Of a stretch of 64,000 nucleotides of DNA, positions 53,786 to 63,986 are shown piece after piece. The stretch spans positions 1,054,001-1,118,000 of the forward strand of contig NC_089465.1 of NCBI RefSeq assembly GCF_029203305.1, given 5' to 3'. The notes beneath the pieces are model-generated. The model did not search any database, was not told the origin of the DNA, and saw only the letters and a list, made by a program, of their open reading frames with translations. Position 1 is the first letter of the stretch; every line of letters starts with the position of its first letter. A program made the position numbers and the translations under genes. This DNA comes from Yamadazyma tenuis. Lineage: Eukaryota > Ascomycota > Pichiomycetes > Serinales > Debaryomycetaceae.

Positions 53786-54859
53786 CTAATCCATATCACT
53801 CCAAACACCAGCACCATCATCATCCCAGAAAACGTCAGGAATACTATCGTCTGTGTCTCCACTATCTCTGGACATTCCACTCTCGTTACTGTCAATGTCG
53901 CTATCACTGCGATGACTATGGCCCTCACTATTACTGTTGACTTCTATTGGCTCTTCGTTGTGTCTATCATGCCCTTCTTGGCTGACTCCTGCTCGAGGCT
54001 CGCCGACCTCATCCTCACTGTCACTAATCACCACCCGACGTCGCACTGCTTGTGCCGTTCGCCTGTAGTCCACTCCATCTCGACTTGTGTCCGAGTCAAC
54101 ATCAATAGAAACGTTCTCTCTGTTTAGCCGGTCCACCGCGTGCCGCACGTCATCATGACTGCCATCTTCCCAGTTCATAGGACTCCGGAGTCCGGCCCAC
54201 GAGTCCGCCCCATCACTCTCCTCTTCAATATGATACCCCGTATCACTTCCATTATCGACAAAGCTGTCTTCAGAATCGTACCGGTTATCACGCTCCTCCA
54301 GCACCTGGTCTTCGGAGTCCAGAAACGCATCGTCCGACTGGTGGTAGTTCTCCTCCTCTCGGGGAATCCGAAATACCGCTCCACAATGACCACATTGACT
54401 ACCATGAGCTTCCCAGTGGCAGTTGGCACACCGAGCCACCCCATCCAGTCGGTCAATCATCGTCACCACCGAGTTGAAAGCATCACCGTAGAGCCGTCCG
54501 TGGTCCATGTCAAACTGATACGTCTTTCGACTATTTTCCTGACGAAGTTTAAGTTCCTGTTTTTCATTGTCACCGAGACTGCTCTGGTCGAGAAGTACGT
54601 CCACCAATCGGTGGCTGATATCTTTGAGCACCACGTTGAGTGCCGGCGGCGTGTCCAATTCGTGCCGGCACGTAGGACATGTCGCTTTGTTCTCAAACCA
54701 CGAAGAACAGCATTCGTAGCAGAAGGAGTGGCCACACAGCGAAATGACGGGCATAACCATAATCTCTGCACACACAGAACACTCGAGGCTGTCAGCCAAG
54801 TCTCCAAGGACGCTGCCGAGTAGTGTAGAATCTATTTCTTGCCACTGTGTGTTATACAT
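53786..54859 (-). CDS. PSH1: RING E3 ubiquitin ligase, Psh1-like
   Basis: A 357-residue protein. The N-terminal RING finger (about 25-70) has CSVCAEIM, CGHSFCYEC and CPTCRHEL. A second zinc-binding patch (CANCHWE followed by CGHC, about 150-170) follows, as in S. cerevisiae Psh1. The C-terminal half is highly acidic, rich in Asp, Glu and Ser, and ends WDDDGAGVWSDMD. Psh1 ubiquitinates the centromeric histone H3 variant Cse4 when it is misplaced in euchromatin. The acidic tail is consistent with histone contact. The frame stays open 23 codons upstream without ATG, so the ATG at 54857-54859 (MYNTQWQE) is used. Confidence 0.8.
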   Translation of the reverse strand: MYNTQWQEIDSTLLGSVLGDLADSLECSVCAEIMVMPVISLCGHSFCYECCSSWFENKATCPTCRHELDTPPALNVVLKDISHRLVDVLLDQSSLGDNEKQELKLRQENSRKTYQFDMDHGRLYGDAFNSVVTMIDRLDGVARCANCHWEAHGSQCGHCGAVFRIPREEENYHQSDDAFLDSEDQVLEERDNRYDSEDSFVDNGSDTGYHIEEESDGADSWAGLRSPMNWEDGSHDDVRHAVDRLNRENVSIDVDSDTSRDGVDYRRTAQAVRRRVVISDSEDEVGEPRAGVSQEGHDRHNEEPIEVNSNSEGHSHRSDSDIDSNESGMSRDSGDTDDSIPDVFWDDDGAGVWSDMD

Positions 54860-54977
54860 GATGATAGAGCTGGGAGGAGCGCGCGCGACATTAATAGGTG
54901 ATGATGGCCGATGACATGCCCCATACACCCATAGTCAATCATCAATCGTCTATTGCTATTTACAAGACATATTAAGG

Positions 54978-57200
54978 TTACGACTTGATCCATGTGTCCA
55001 CATACTGCAACACTTGTTCTAATCTAATCTCCAAGTCCGCCCGGTCCTTCTCTAACACCACCTTACAATCACCTATAAACCCTCTGAGTCTGCCCACGCA
55101 CTCGCTCATATCCTCACAATTCACAAACTTCCGTTCAAGCTGCACACTCTGCTTGAGAAGGTACGGTGAGATAGTCACATCGTGAACCGGGAACTCTTCC
55201 ATGGCCTGTAAGATTTCCTGCGGTTGACGGAGCTGGAAGAGGGCCCGGATGCGGTACACAAAGATCACCAGCAACGACGAGTCAGGGATCTCATTGGTAT
55301 TGATGGAATCAAGTATCGCCACAGCTTCGGCATGAAGACCCTTGTTGCTGAGGAGTCTGCTGAAGGAAATCTTGTTGTTGGAGTTAAGCGTTTGGCTATG
55401 GTACTTGAAAAATGCTGATAGTTCGTCTTTGGTTGCAAAATGGAGGTTTATCACACTTAAACGGTTCTGGTTCTTGGTGGGCATGCGTATGTCTTGTGCA
55501 AGCTGTAGAATACGCGTCTTGAAGAACAAGCTCAGCCGTCTGAATGTTTCCTCAATGACATGAAAATCGGGTTTCAATCCTCTTTTCAAGAGATCCCCAA
55601 ACCCTTTTTCAACTCTGAACTGAACCTGCTTGGGGTAGCTCACAGGTCTACCCTTCTTCAATATCCATGGCATAGGTTCCCAGTCCTTAGACCTATACTT
55701 ATGTGGATTCAAGCCTTTGGATCCCAACCCAAATGGTTTTAACTGCGATTGAAGCAGGTGGATCTTGGTCACCGAAATGAGCAGCTGCTTATCCACGTTA
55801 GACAAGCTCGACATCTTGACAAATCGAAGAAATCGGTAGTAGAACTCCTCCGTATAATGGGGGTAACTTCGAACAAACGTTTCGAAGATCACTTGAAGGT
55901 GCTCGAGCTCAAATGGCACATTTTTGCTCATGTTACTTGACTCGAGAAAATTGGCCAAATCCAAAAACTTCTCGTGAATAAGATATTTCTGCATTAACAG
56001 CCTGTAGATATCTTTATCTGTTTGTATGCCGTCGATGCTCATCTGCTTTAGTATGTGTTCGATATGCGTGGTGCTGGTGGTGTATCTTACAAAAAAGTCC
56101 ACCATAGAGTGGTAGAACTCCGTTAACTCGGCCACTTTATTGGAGCTTCGTAGCATCCTGATAATGTCGTTAACCTCGTCGACATCTTCGGCAAGAATCT
56201 GTTTCTTAAATGCTATTTTGTCTCGGTTGCAAACTTGGTACTTCAACTTAGCTTCTCGTATTCGGAAATCCTCATTTAGTCCATACCGGTAAATCAACTG
56301 CTCTATCTCCCGAACCTCATTAACAGTCCCATATTTATACCCCTGCGAGAGAACCACAGCCATGGCCCTTGCACTGGGCAACGTGTTCCTAGATAGTATC
56401 CAGGTTTGTACACAGTTGATGATTATTTCAAATAATGCTCCGTATTTAGACAACAGCATTAGTACCGTTTCAAGGAGTATTACGTTCAAGTTCTTGCGCA
56501 TATTGGTAACTTCCAGGAGGAATAACTTAGCTTGTTCTGGTTCATAGTTGACAGCAAACCCGTTCAATATGTAGTTGAGGGTCTGTTCATTCAAGCATGG
56601 ATTGTGCAAATACACTTCAGAAAGGGTAGTAAGCGAGTCCACGTCCCCCATGTGATAGCTGCTCCGTATGAACAATTCCTGGAACATCGCATCGTTCAAC
56701 ATATATGGCTCGTAAGCCTTTAAAATTGTGTGGTAGCAGGAAATTTGCTTGTGGGCTTCTCGTTTCAATGGCTGGAGGTGTAAAGCAGGCACAACATTTA
56801 TACCACCCATATTAAGATCACCAAAGTCCATAGTTTGTGTTAGAACCTTCTGATCTATCACTTTGTCGTACGCTACTTGTGACTTGACAAATTCAGCTAA
56901 CTGTTCGTACTGTTGTTCCCGATGCAAGCGCACAAACTCATTGGCTACAGCGCTGTTTTCCGGTTCCACATCAAAAGTCATCAGGACGGGCGTCCGCATC
57001 GATGGCCCACTACTGAAAATGGGTTTATGGCCAAAGAAATGTGTTAGTTTCTTCACATCAAGGAAATAGTTGGTGTATTGAGAATCATACCACTTGCTCT
57101 TGTCGCTAATGCCTCGACTGAACACCACCACAGACGCGCATAAGGGTGTGTTGAGAGCCCCCCGTCGCACAGAGATGTGGTACAGCATGCGTGGCTTCAT
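54978..57200 (-). CDS. mitochondrial helical-repeat (PPR-like) protein, unassigned
   Basis: A 740-residue protein. The first ~45 residues are Arg/Ser/hydrophobic without acids (MKPRMLYHISVRRGALN), a typical mitochondrial presequence. The rest is a long series of helical pairs of ~35 residues, with segments such as IDGIQTDKDIYRLLMQKYL, QISCYHTILKAYEPYML and LNEQTLNYILNGFAVNYEP, the spacing of degenerate yeast PPR proteins. These usually stabilise or activate translation of single mitochondrial mRNAs (the Cbp1, Pet309, Rmd9 and Aep groups), and I cannot place it in one. The frame opens 16 codons further upstream without ATG, so the ATG at 57198-57200 is used. It is divergent from PEX8. Confidence 0.65.
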   Translation of the reverse strand: MKPRMLYHISVRRGALNTPLCASVVVFSRGISDKSKWYDSQYTNYFLDVKKLTHFFGHKPIFSSGPSMRTPVLMTFDVEPENSAVANEFVRLHREQQYEQLAEFVKSQVAYDKVIDQKVLTQTMDFGDLNMGGINVVPALHLQPLKREAHKQISCYHTILKAYEPYMLNDAMFQELFIRSSYHMGDVDSLTTLSEVYLHNPCLNEQTLNYILNGFAVNYEPEQAKLFLLEVTNMRKNLNVILLETVLMLLSKYGALFEIIINCVQTWILSRNTLPSARAMAVVLSQGYKYGTVNEVREIEQLIYRYGLNEDFRIREAKLKYQVCNRDKIAFKKQILAEDVDEVNDIIRMLRSSNKVAELTEFYHSMVDFFVRYTTSTTHIEHILKQMSIDGIQTDKDIYRLLMQKYLIHEKFLDLANFLESSNMSKNVPFELEHLQVIFETFVRSYPHYTEEFYYRFLRFVKMSSLSNVDKQLLISVTKIHLLQSQLKPFGLGSKGLNPHKYRSKDWEPMPWILKKGRPVSYPKQVQFRVEKGFGDLLKRGLKPDFHVIEETFRRLSLFFKTRILQLAQDIRMPTKNQNRLSVINLHFATKDELSAFFKYHSQTLNSNNKISFSRLLSNKGLHAEAVAILDSINTNEIPDSSLLVIFVYRIRALFQLRQPQEILQAMEEFPVHDVTISPYLLKQSVQLERKFVNCEDMSECVGRLRGFIGDCKVVLEKDRADLEIRLEQVLQYVDTWIKS

Positions 57201-57362
57201 GCTTGTGCAAGGTATATGTAATTTAGCCTTCTGTGGGCGTCGCAACAAACGATTCTTCTAGTTAGCACCCAAGCTTGTCGTTTGCTCAAAATTTGATTTT
57301 TCTACTTCGCACCCCAGAAAATTCATAAGCGTAAACCTTCAAAACTCTCCACTATAGCAGTG

Positions 57363-59669
57363 ATGTCTTTATTCTCGAAATTGGGACCTCAAGGAAGAGC
57401 GTTGATGGGCCCTACAGGTAGTGGTTCTTCCTTTGAGTCATATGCCGGCAGGAAGGTGGAGGAAGGCCCTCAGGAACTTGACTATCTCATTAATGATCTC
57501 AGAAACCTGCTGCAATCCATGTCTGTGAACAAAGTTTTAGGATATATGTACCATTATTTGCCTTTTGTCAAAGTTGAGCATAACCTCCGTCTTGTGTTTG
57601 CAAGCTTCTTGAACAATCCGACGTGTTTTACTCCAGGCGGTGCTTCGTTTGAATCAAACTACCAAATCATCGAAGCGTTCAAAGCCATTACCGATAAAAA
57701 ATTATCTGTATCACAGCCCACAATTCCCGTTAAGACATGGTACACGGTTCTATTTCAGGAACTAGATCACTTTGTGGCATACGACATTCATCGTAATAGC
57801 TGGAAGGTGTTGCCTATATTATCGGGGATTCTATTGTCGAATAGCTTGAGAGACGACTTGTACAGCAACCCCAATATGATCGAGTTTGGGTGGTTTTTTG
57901 GAGACTGGGACTCCAAAGCTCATGATTTGTTCGTAAAGGCGTTGGGTAATACGTTGGCAGCTTACAATTCTGATGACATTATAAACTTGAGCTTATTGAG
58001 TTTAGCAGTCACATACAAAAGGGACCAGGACATAACCTCCTACACACCCCTGGTTCTGGTATCTTTCTTGATCACTAGATTGATCCAATTGATATTTGCC
58101 AACACCTCTTATAGTTTACAGGTCTACGAGAAGTTCTTTGCATTCGACATAAATGCTGCAAATTTGCATGATACACTCAATAGTGAAGTCATGAACAAAC
58201 CTGTGGTGAAACATTTGAATAGGCTTTCGTTCTTGTTAGAGAGCTACTATAGAGTCTTGCCCATCAACAAGACTGGCTTTGACTTGATAATGGATGGGTT
58301 ATCGAAGATCAAGTTGTTCAATGCATCACTTTGCACCAGAACTCAAGACTCCGTATTTAACCACCCTAATAGCATCAAGGACCAGTCAGTATTACATCAG
58401 CAGTTCTGGTTTTTCATGAAAAATATCTTCTTTTCGGAGTGCATTATTGTTCAAGGGATCATGACAAGATTCTTACTGGTGAATCAATCCAAAGGGTTCT
58501 CAATATTCTCCATCTTCAAGGAAACCTATAATATCGAGCTGGAGTACCGGTTCATAGCTTTGAAGGTGGTCGAGCTGTTCTATCACTTGAACCATATTCT
58601 TGTCAATATTGGACAAGGGGGCTTTGATAGCTTCAACTTTGTCTACTATTTGTCACTTGAGTTGATATTTGGAGCTCAACCACTGATTGTTGAGCTCGAA
58701 AAACTATCAATGTTTCTTCTTGGTTACCCAAATGTCAACTTGAATGCTGATGTGATCAACTTCAATCCTATAAACAGAGGTAGGGTATTGTTTGTAATGG
58801 GTTTATGGGAAAACTATTTGCAGAAAAACAGTTTCAACAACGACTACATCAAGAGGAATATTTTCCCCATCTGTTTCGATGTAGTCAATAATCGTGGTAT
58901 CCAGGCCTACGAAATAATCGAAGCTGCGCACTCCGTCCTTTTGTTGTGTTTCTCCAACAAAAGGGTCAATAAGAACTTGAAGGAACTTATGGAGTACATT
59001 GAGTTGATTGTCAATCAATTCCCTCGTATCCTCTCCGCCCAGCAATTGAGTATCGCGGTCGAGTCCTTGGGGAAACAGATTTTGTCCAACCCGATGGTCT
59101 ACGAGGGATCTATGTACGCTAATTCAGCAGATGAATTCTTGGAGTTCATCAACTTCAAGTGCTTGAACACCAAGAGTGGAATACCCATTAGTATCAAGGC
59201 CAGTGATCTGATGTTCACATCAGCACAGCCAATTGGTGAAATACATGCCGAATCCACTATGAAGAGCTTGGAGACCAAGAAACAGAACATTAATATCGTT
59301 GCTGAAAATAAGATAAAGAAGCCTAAGGACCTCGTACCTCTTGGTATGCTACCAGAAGCTACAGTGGCCCCCACAGAGTATAATTTCGCCAAAAGATTGG
59401 TGCCAGAAACATCTAGAGAAGCAATGGTTCTTTCTTTCGTCAATTTGGTTCCTTACTTGCCCTTATCGGTATTTCTCAGGTGGCTAGAGAAGATCTTTTT
59501 TGTCATTGAGTCAAGTAATCACCTGGAAAAAACATACCTTATACTGATGTTCTGGAAAGTTTTAAGTGAAAACTTGGATTTGAATAGGTGTGAGTTGGCG
59601 TACAGGTGGTGGTACGAAACCAAGAAAGCGGTTGCCAAAAACATTGGTCAAGAAGTATCTCGTCTATAG
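57363..59669 (+). CDS. PEX8: peroxisomal matrix-protein import factor Pex8
   Basis: A 768-residue, largely helical protein ending in Ser-Arg-Leu, a valid type-1 peroxisomal targeting signal as in Pex8 proteins. The C-terminal segment LVPYLPLSVFLRWLEKIF and the overall length suit the family. Pex8 is the intraperisomal organiser that links the docking complex (Pex13/14/17) to the RING complex and helps unload the PTS1 receptor. The frame includes one non-ATG codon before the ATG at 57363. KRI1 starts only 73 bases after its stop on the same strand. The identification relies on the combination of the C-terminus and recalled motifs, so a different peroxisomal protein is possible. Confidence 0.7.
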   Translation: MSLFSKLGPQGRALMGPTGSGSSFESYAGRKVEEGPQELDYLINDLRNLLQSMSVNKVLGYMYHYLPFVKVEHNLRLVFASFLNNPTCFTPGGASFESNYQIIEAFKAITDKKLSVSQPTIPVKTWYTVLFQELDHFVAYDIHRNSWKVLPILSGILLSNSLRDDLYSNPNMIEFGWFFGDWDSKAHDLFVKALGNTLAAYNSDDIINLSLLSLAVTYKRDQDITSYTPLVLVSFLITRLIQLIFANTSYSLQVYEKFFAFDINAANLHDTLNSEVMNKPVVKHLNRLSFLLESYYRVLPINKTGFDLIMDGLSKIKLFNASLCTRTQDSVFNHPNSIKDQSVLHQQFWFFMKNIFFSECIIVQGIMTRFLLVNQSKGFSIFSIFKETYNIELEYRFIALKVVELFYHLNHILVNIGQGGFDSFNFVYYLSLELIFGAQPLIVELEKLSMFLLGYPNVNLNADVINFNPINRGRVLFVMGLWENYLQKNSFNNDYIKRNIFPICFDVVNNRGIQAYEIIEAAHSVLLLCFSNKRVNKNLKELMEYIELIVNQFPRILSAQQLSIAVESLGKQILSNPMVYEGSMYANSADEFLEFINFKCLNTKSGIPISIKASDLMFTSAQPIGEIHAESTMKSLETKKQNINIVAENKIKKPKDLVPLGMLPEATVAPTEYNFAKRLVPETSREAMVLSFVNLVPYLPLSVFLRWLEKIFFVIESSNHLEKTYLILMFWKVLSENLDLNRCELAYRWWYETKKAVAKNIGQEVSRL

Positions 59670-59742
59670 TTTATGTAGCATCATTATCAAAATGCGCACA
59701 AAAAAACTGTATCATCTCATCGCAAATAAATATCAAATAAAT

Positions 59743-61380
59743 ATGGCTAGAAAGAAATCGGCTGCCAAGAAGGCTAAAGAAGCCGAATCCAAGCTTAAAC
59801 AACAGAAAAACATTGGTAATGAGATCCTTTCACAAGATGTCTCAACTCAACCGAAAAAACCTGAGTTGGAATTGATCTCTGATGATGATAACGAAGAGTC
59901 CACTTCCGAAGAAGAAGACGAATATGGCGAGCTTTTTACCGCAGATATCGATGAAGGAATCAACAAGGTCTTAACGGCAATTAGAACAGACCCTTCAAAG
60001 TTGTTGGATAAAGATATTAACTTCTTCGAACAGAAAGCCAGCTCATCTAAGGAATCAACCAAGAAGGAGAAACCCATGTACTTGAAAGACTACCACAGAG
60101 AAACCTTGTTATCTGGTGCTTATAAAGACGATGAAGAAGAAGAAGATATGCCATACGGAACAGTTGATGGCGAAAAACCTTTTGTTGTGACCCAAAGAGA
60201 GGAAAGAGACCAGCTTTTATCAGATATCAAGAATGCTTTTGATGGTGATGAGAGTGAAGAAGAAAGTGGTGATGAATTTTTGAAGAAGAAGGAAACCAAT
60301 GTTGAGATTTCACCCGTGAGATTACCTGATCCCAAGAAGAATGAAGAATCATTCTTAAAGACTTTCCTTGAAAGCAAAGCATGGATTCCTTCGGAAAATG
60401 ATAAAGTCATCAATCTCGACCGAGCTGGTGAGGATGATGAAGAGTTTGATGAAGCTGCAGATCAGTTTGAAAGCGCATACAACTTTCGTTATGAGGATCC
60501 TCAATCTGCAGAGATTGTTTCGTATGCCCGTACCCAAGCCACGGTAAGACGAGACAAGACCAATGCTCGTAAAAGACAAAGAGAAAGGGAGCAAGAGGCA
60601 AAAGCAGAAGAGTTAAAGAAAAGAGAAGAAAAGATCAAAAGGAAGGAAACATCCAAGGTCAACAAAGCTCTTGATAACCTTACCAAGATCAAAGAAGCTG
60701 TGGGAGGTGAGGTGAGTGATGATGTTATTCAAAAGGTGTTTGGAGAATCTCTTTTGAACGACGATTTCGACGATACAGACTGGGACAGCAAGATGGCAGA
60801 AATTTTTAATGAACAGTATTACGACGAGGAAAATACCAAACCCGAATGGAGTGATATGGATGATATCGGAAGCGATAATAGCGAAGAAGTTGAAGCGGAA
60901 GAACCTCCAACGAAGAAGTCCAAGAAGGATAAACTCAAAGACAAGAAGGCTACAAAAAAGGGGAAAGAAAGTCTCAAAGAAAAGGCCAAAGCTCTTGTAG
61001 AAGCCAACAAGGCCAGAATCATAGAGGAAGTTGAAGAAGAAGAACAAAGAGGTCGTCCTCAAGTGGAAGATGTCAAGTTCAAGTATCGTGAAGTTTCTCC
61101 TGAATCGTTTGGTTTAACTACTCGAGACATTTTGATAGCTGATGATCAACAGTTGAATTCGTTCATTGGTATCAAGAAGTTTGCTCCATACAGACCCCAG
61201 GAGTTGAGGGTGAAAGACAGACGGAAGTATAAGAAGAAGAAGAAGATGTTGGAGGACTGGAGAAAAGAGGTCATGAAAGGATACAAACCGCAAACTAATG
61301 AAGAAAATGATGATAAAACTATCTGGGTCAAAGTCACCGAATCCACGAGTGAAAAGAAAAGTAAGAAGTACAAAAAATAA
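59743..61380 (+). CDS. KRI1: ribosome biogenesis protein Kri1
   Basis: A 545-residue, highly charged nucleolar protein. The Kri1 start MARKKSAAKKAKE is followed by long acidic stretches (SDDDNEESTSEEEDEYGELF). A central motif has MYLKDYHRETLLSGAY and PYGTV, and coiled-coil Lys/Glu/Arg repeats lie at about 270-320. The conserved C-terminal domain is SFGLTTRDILIADDQQLN plus FAPYRPQE. Kri1 acts with Krr1 in early 40S ribosomal subunit assembly. An in-frame ATG 17 codons upstream at 59692 exists, but the sequence at 59743 matches the family start. It is tandem to PEX8 and convergent with ALR1, leaving 90 bases between the stops. Confidence 0.92.
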   Translation: MARKKSAAKKAKEAESKLKQQKNIGNEILSQDVSTQPKKPELELISDDDNEESTSEEEDEYGELFTADIDEGINKVLTAIRTDPSKLLDKDINFFEQKASSSKESTKKEKPMYLKDYHRETLLSGAYKDDEEEEDMPYGTVDGEKPFVVTQREERDQLLSDIKNAFDGDESEEESGDEFLKKKETNVEISPVRLPDPKKNEESFLKTFLESKAWIPSENDKVINLDRAGEDDEEFDEAADQFESAYNFRYEDPQSAEIVSYARTQATVRRDKTNARKRQREREQEAKAEELKKREEKIKRKETSKVNKALDNLTKIKEAVGGEVSDDVIQKVFGESLLNDDFDDTDWDSKMAEIFNEQYYDEENTKPEWSDMDDIGSDNSEEVEAEEPPTKKSKKDKLKDKKATKKGKESLKEKAKALVEANKARIIEEVEEEEQRGRPQVEDVKFKYREVSPESFGLTTRDILIADDQQLNSFIGIKKFAPYRPQELRVKDRRKYKKKKKMLEDWRKEVMKGYKPQTNEENDDKTIWVKVTESTSEKKSKKYKK

Positions 61381-61470
61381 TCTTTGAAACATTTCATTAC
61401 CATTACATACTAAATAATGTACTAAGCAGAAGCACTGCTTTCAATAAATAAAAACATTACATCAAAGCAC

Positions 61471-63810
61471 CTATTCGTATCCAGGGAAACTTGCGATTGA
61501 CCTCGCCTTTCCTCTTATGAGCCCAAGGCTTCTTATAGACCTTCTGGTTGAAGTTGGAGCATGGGCCATCGGTGCAGGATTCAAAAGTCTCTTCAACCAG
61601 ATTCTTGCAAATATGAAGAAAAACGTTACGATGCAAACCATCACTCCCACGATACCAAAGAACCAACGAAGTTGACCTGTAGCTTGACCTGGAACGGTGA
61701 CATTCATACCGAACAAACCAGTAATCACGTTCAAGGGAAGTAACAAGGTTCCCAATAAGGTGACTTGAGATAACATTACGGTGACATTGTTATTGGAGTT
61801 GACCGATTCCACTTGCAATTGAGCCAAGTAGTTGGCATGAGATCTACTGAAGATTTTTTCGTATGCCAACAAGTTTTGAAACATGGTAACCACGTGATCC
61901 TGGATATCACCCAAGTATAATGCGATTTCACCTCTTGGTTGGGTTATGTTTGCACTGGATGGCTGAAATTGGTATTGAAGCGGCGATACCATATTTGGAG
62001 GAGCACCTGGATTTGGGCCAAAACTGATACCCCCAGTTCCATCATGACTAAAGCCAAGGGGGGCAGTAACATTCGTAGATACAGGAGCAGGTGAAGGAGA
62101 ATTATAGTGGTTGCTGTTATCCAAGTTGGCCTGAGATTGGGAATGTGCCAACGAATATACTTCGTCCTGGCATCTTTTAGCAAACATCTTAATGACGTCT
62201 GCTTTACCAGACAATAACCTCATTAATGTCATAACTTTTCTTCTCGACTCACCAATCCTCTTTAACATGGTACTAAAGTCAGTCTCTCTGGCAACAAGTA
62301 CCGAATCCTCAATAGCATCAGCTTCATATTCAATGGCAGTGATCACTGGACCGAAACCATCGGTGATATTATCGATGATAGCGTAACAGATCCAGTCTGC
62401 ACTTACATCAACGTAATCTCTCAATTGACGGACTCTTCTTCTAACATTTGCAGAATGAGTAACTGGAGAAAAGTGGAACGATAATATGCCTTCTCTGAAT
62501 ACCACCATGTACACGTTAATAGGCTCAAGGTAATCTTCAGACTCTTTATCTGGCTCAAAGGTATGGAAACACACAAAGTAATAGTTCCTGAACAATTCGA
62601 CTTTTTCACGACTTTCCTGGACTCTGATATCTTCCGATGTCAAAGGGTGAAGTCCGAAAGCTTTTGAAAGAACCTTCATTTCAGCATCTGTTGGACATGT
62701 ACAGTCCAACCACCATGTTCCTTCACCATTATTGAACACTTCTCTTATAGACTGATCCACTTCTGTCAAGGAAGGGATGTCAGGAGCGTGGATGGTTTCA
62801 CCTTGGTTGGTGGTGAAGAAGGAAAATCTTTCTGGCAAAGGACTGGCATCATCGCTCTGGCTATCCACAATTCTGGGGTCAGCAAAGCTCACAAACTCAT
62901 CAGAACAAGGAGTGGCCTTCGGTTCATACTCATTCATAGTGGAAGAATCTGAAGGGTGCTGTTTTTCCAAGTCAGGAATCGGTTGGATGGAGCAGTTTTC
63001 ATCATTGGTCCTCTTGGAACCTCTGGTAAACGCTGTAGCAGTTCTCTTCAAGATATTCTTGGGAGTATACTTGAGCGATGCCGTCGACTGACGCATGGCA
63101 GATGAAGACGATTTTGAGGTGGGCCGGAGACCTTGATACGTGTTGAGCCTGTCGTTGATCATCTGCTGCTGTTGCTGGGCAATTTTGGCAGCATCTCGTT
63201 CTTCGTTTATAAACTCATCGATCTCGTCAAAGTCGATTCCGTTGACCCTAACATGCTCCCGAAGCATGGGGAAACACACATCTTCTTCAGTTTCCTGAGA
63301 TGACCTAGATCCATGGGAATTGGCCTCACTGTCGATGGACGAGTTGGAAGGTCTTCTCTCTCTCTCTTTATCGCCGGAATGGGTCGTGTCGTTTGTTCTG
63401 TGCCTCGTCATGGGCGAAGCCAAGTCGGCCTCCAAGTTGTCGTTCATGGTGTCTCTTCTTTTTCTCCGGACAGACGCATTGACCTTCATGGGAGCATCCA
63501 CAGTCACATTCAAGTGTCTTTGGTCCTTAGGATCCAAGCCTCCATCGCCAAACGAGTGTGAAAGAGACGTTCTTCTCTGCGCCCGATGGCTGGTCCGCCC
63601 GGTCTCGAGAATGCTCACAGGGTTCAAGTTTGCAGAGGAAGGTTCATCACCTAAGACGCTACTGTTGATAGAAACAGTGGGAGGCTGAGGAATGGGTAAT
63701 GATGCCGGCTGGTTTCTGTGGTCGTCCAAGCGCTGGTCGTAGCGTTGGTTGTACGACTGCTGGTGGTGGCCACGAGGTGACGTCGACGAGTAACTTTCGC
63801 TGTCAGACAT
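61471..63810 (-). CDS. ALR1: plasma-membrane magnesium transporter of the CorA/Alr family
   Basis: A 779-residue CorA-superfamily channel. The N-terminal ~330 residues are polar and Ser-rich. The soluble domain follows, with WWLDCTCPTDAEMKVLSKAF and LTSEDIRVQESREKVELFRNY. Two membrane spans lie near the C-terminus (VTLLGTLLLPLNVITGLF, about 683-700, and FFGIVGVMVCIVTFFFIFA, about 718-736). Between them is the selectivity motif Gly-Met-Asn (about 701-703) with VTVPGQ. The internal VCFPMLREHVRVNGIDFDE is typical of Alr1. It takes up magnesium as a pentamer. Mnr2 (vacuolar) is the closest alternative. The start ATG is at 63808-63810. Confidence 0.85.
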   Translation of the reverse strand: MSDSESYSSTSPRGHHQQSYNQRYDQRLDDHRNQPASLPIPQPPTVSINSSVLGDEPSSANLNPVSILETGRTSHRAQRRTSLSHSFGDGGLDPKDQRHLNVTVDAPMKVNASVRRKRRDTMNDNLEADLASPMTRHRTNDTTHSGDKERERRPSNSSIDSEANSHGSRSSQETEEDVCFPMLREHVRVNGIDFDEIDEFINEERDAAKIAQQQQQMINDRLNTYQGLRPTSKSSSSAMRQSTASLKYTPKNILKRTATAFTRGSKRTNDENCSIQPIPDLEKQHPSDSSTMNEYEPKATPCSDEFVSFADPRIVDSQSDDASPLPERFSFFTTNQGETIHAPDIPSLTEVDQSIREVFNNGEGTWWLDCTCPTDAEMKVLSKAFGLHPLTSEDIRVQESREKVELFRNYYFVCFHTFEPDKESEDYLEPINVYMVVFREGILSFHFSPVTHSANVRRRVRQLRDYVDVSADWICYAIIDNITDGFGPVITAIEYEADAIEDSVLVARETDFSTMLKRIGESRRKVMTLMRLLSGKADVIKMFAKRCQDEVYSLAHSQSQANLDNSNHYNSPSPAPVSTNVTAPLGFSHDGTGGISFGPNPGAPPNMVSPLQYQFQPSSANITQPRGEIALYLGDIQDHVVTMFQNLLAYEKIFSRSHANYLAQLQVESVNSNNNVTVMLSQVTLLGTLLLPLNVITGLFGMNVTVPGQATGQLRWFFGIVGVMVCIVTFFFIFARIWLKRLLNPAPMAHAPTSTRRSIRSLGLIRGKARSIASFPGYE

Positions 63811-63973
63811 AGGAAGTGAAGGAAATAATTAGAAGCCCACGTTGGAAACAACACTTGTAAAAAATAGTAGAAGCGCGGGTCTGAGGGGCAGCGTGGGGAC
63901 GTACGTTGGATGGAACAGTCTTTAGGGGACAGCAATATGTTTCAGTTTAGCAACAAAGCGATACACTCATATT

Positions 63974-63986
63974 ATGGACCACAACG
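63974..63986 (+). CDS. possible first exon of an intron-containing gene cut by the window edge
   Basis: ATG GAC CAC AAC G (63974-63986) is followed directly by the consensus 5' splice site GTATGT (63987-63992). Short ATG-proximal exons before GTATGT are typical of yeast intron genes. Nothing downstream is available to confirm this, so it is a weak call. Confidence 0.3.

Noticed and set aside
53506..53928. N-terminal extension of COX7 to 202 codons
   Set aside because: It reads through a probable intron and overlaps the PSH1 3' end; the upstream exon has an in-frame stop.
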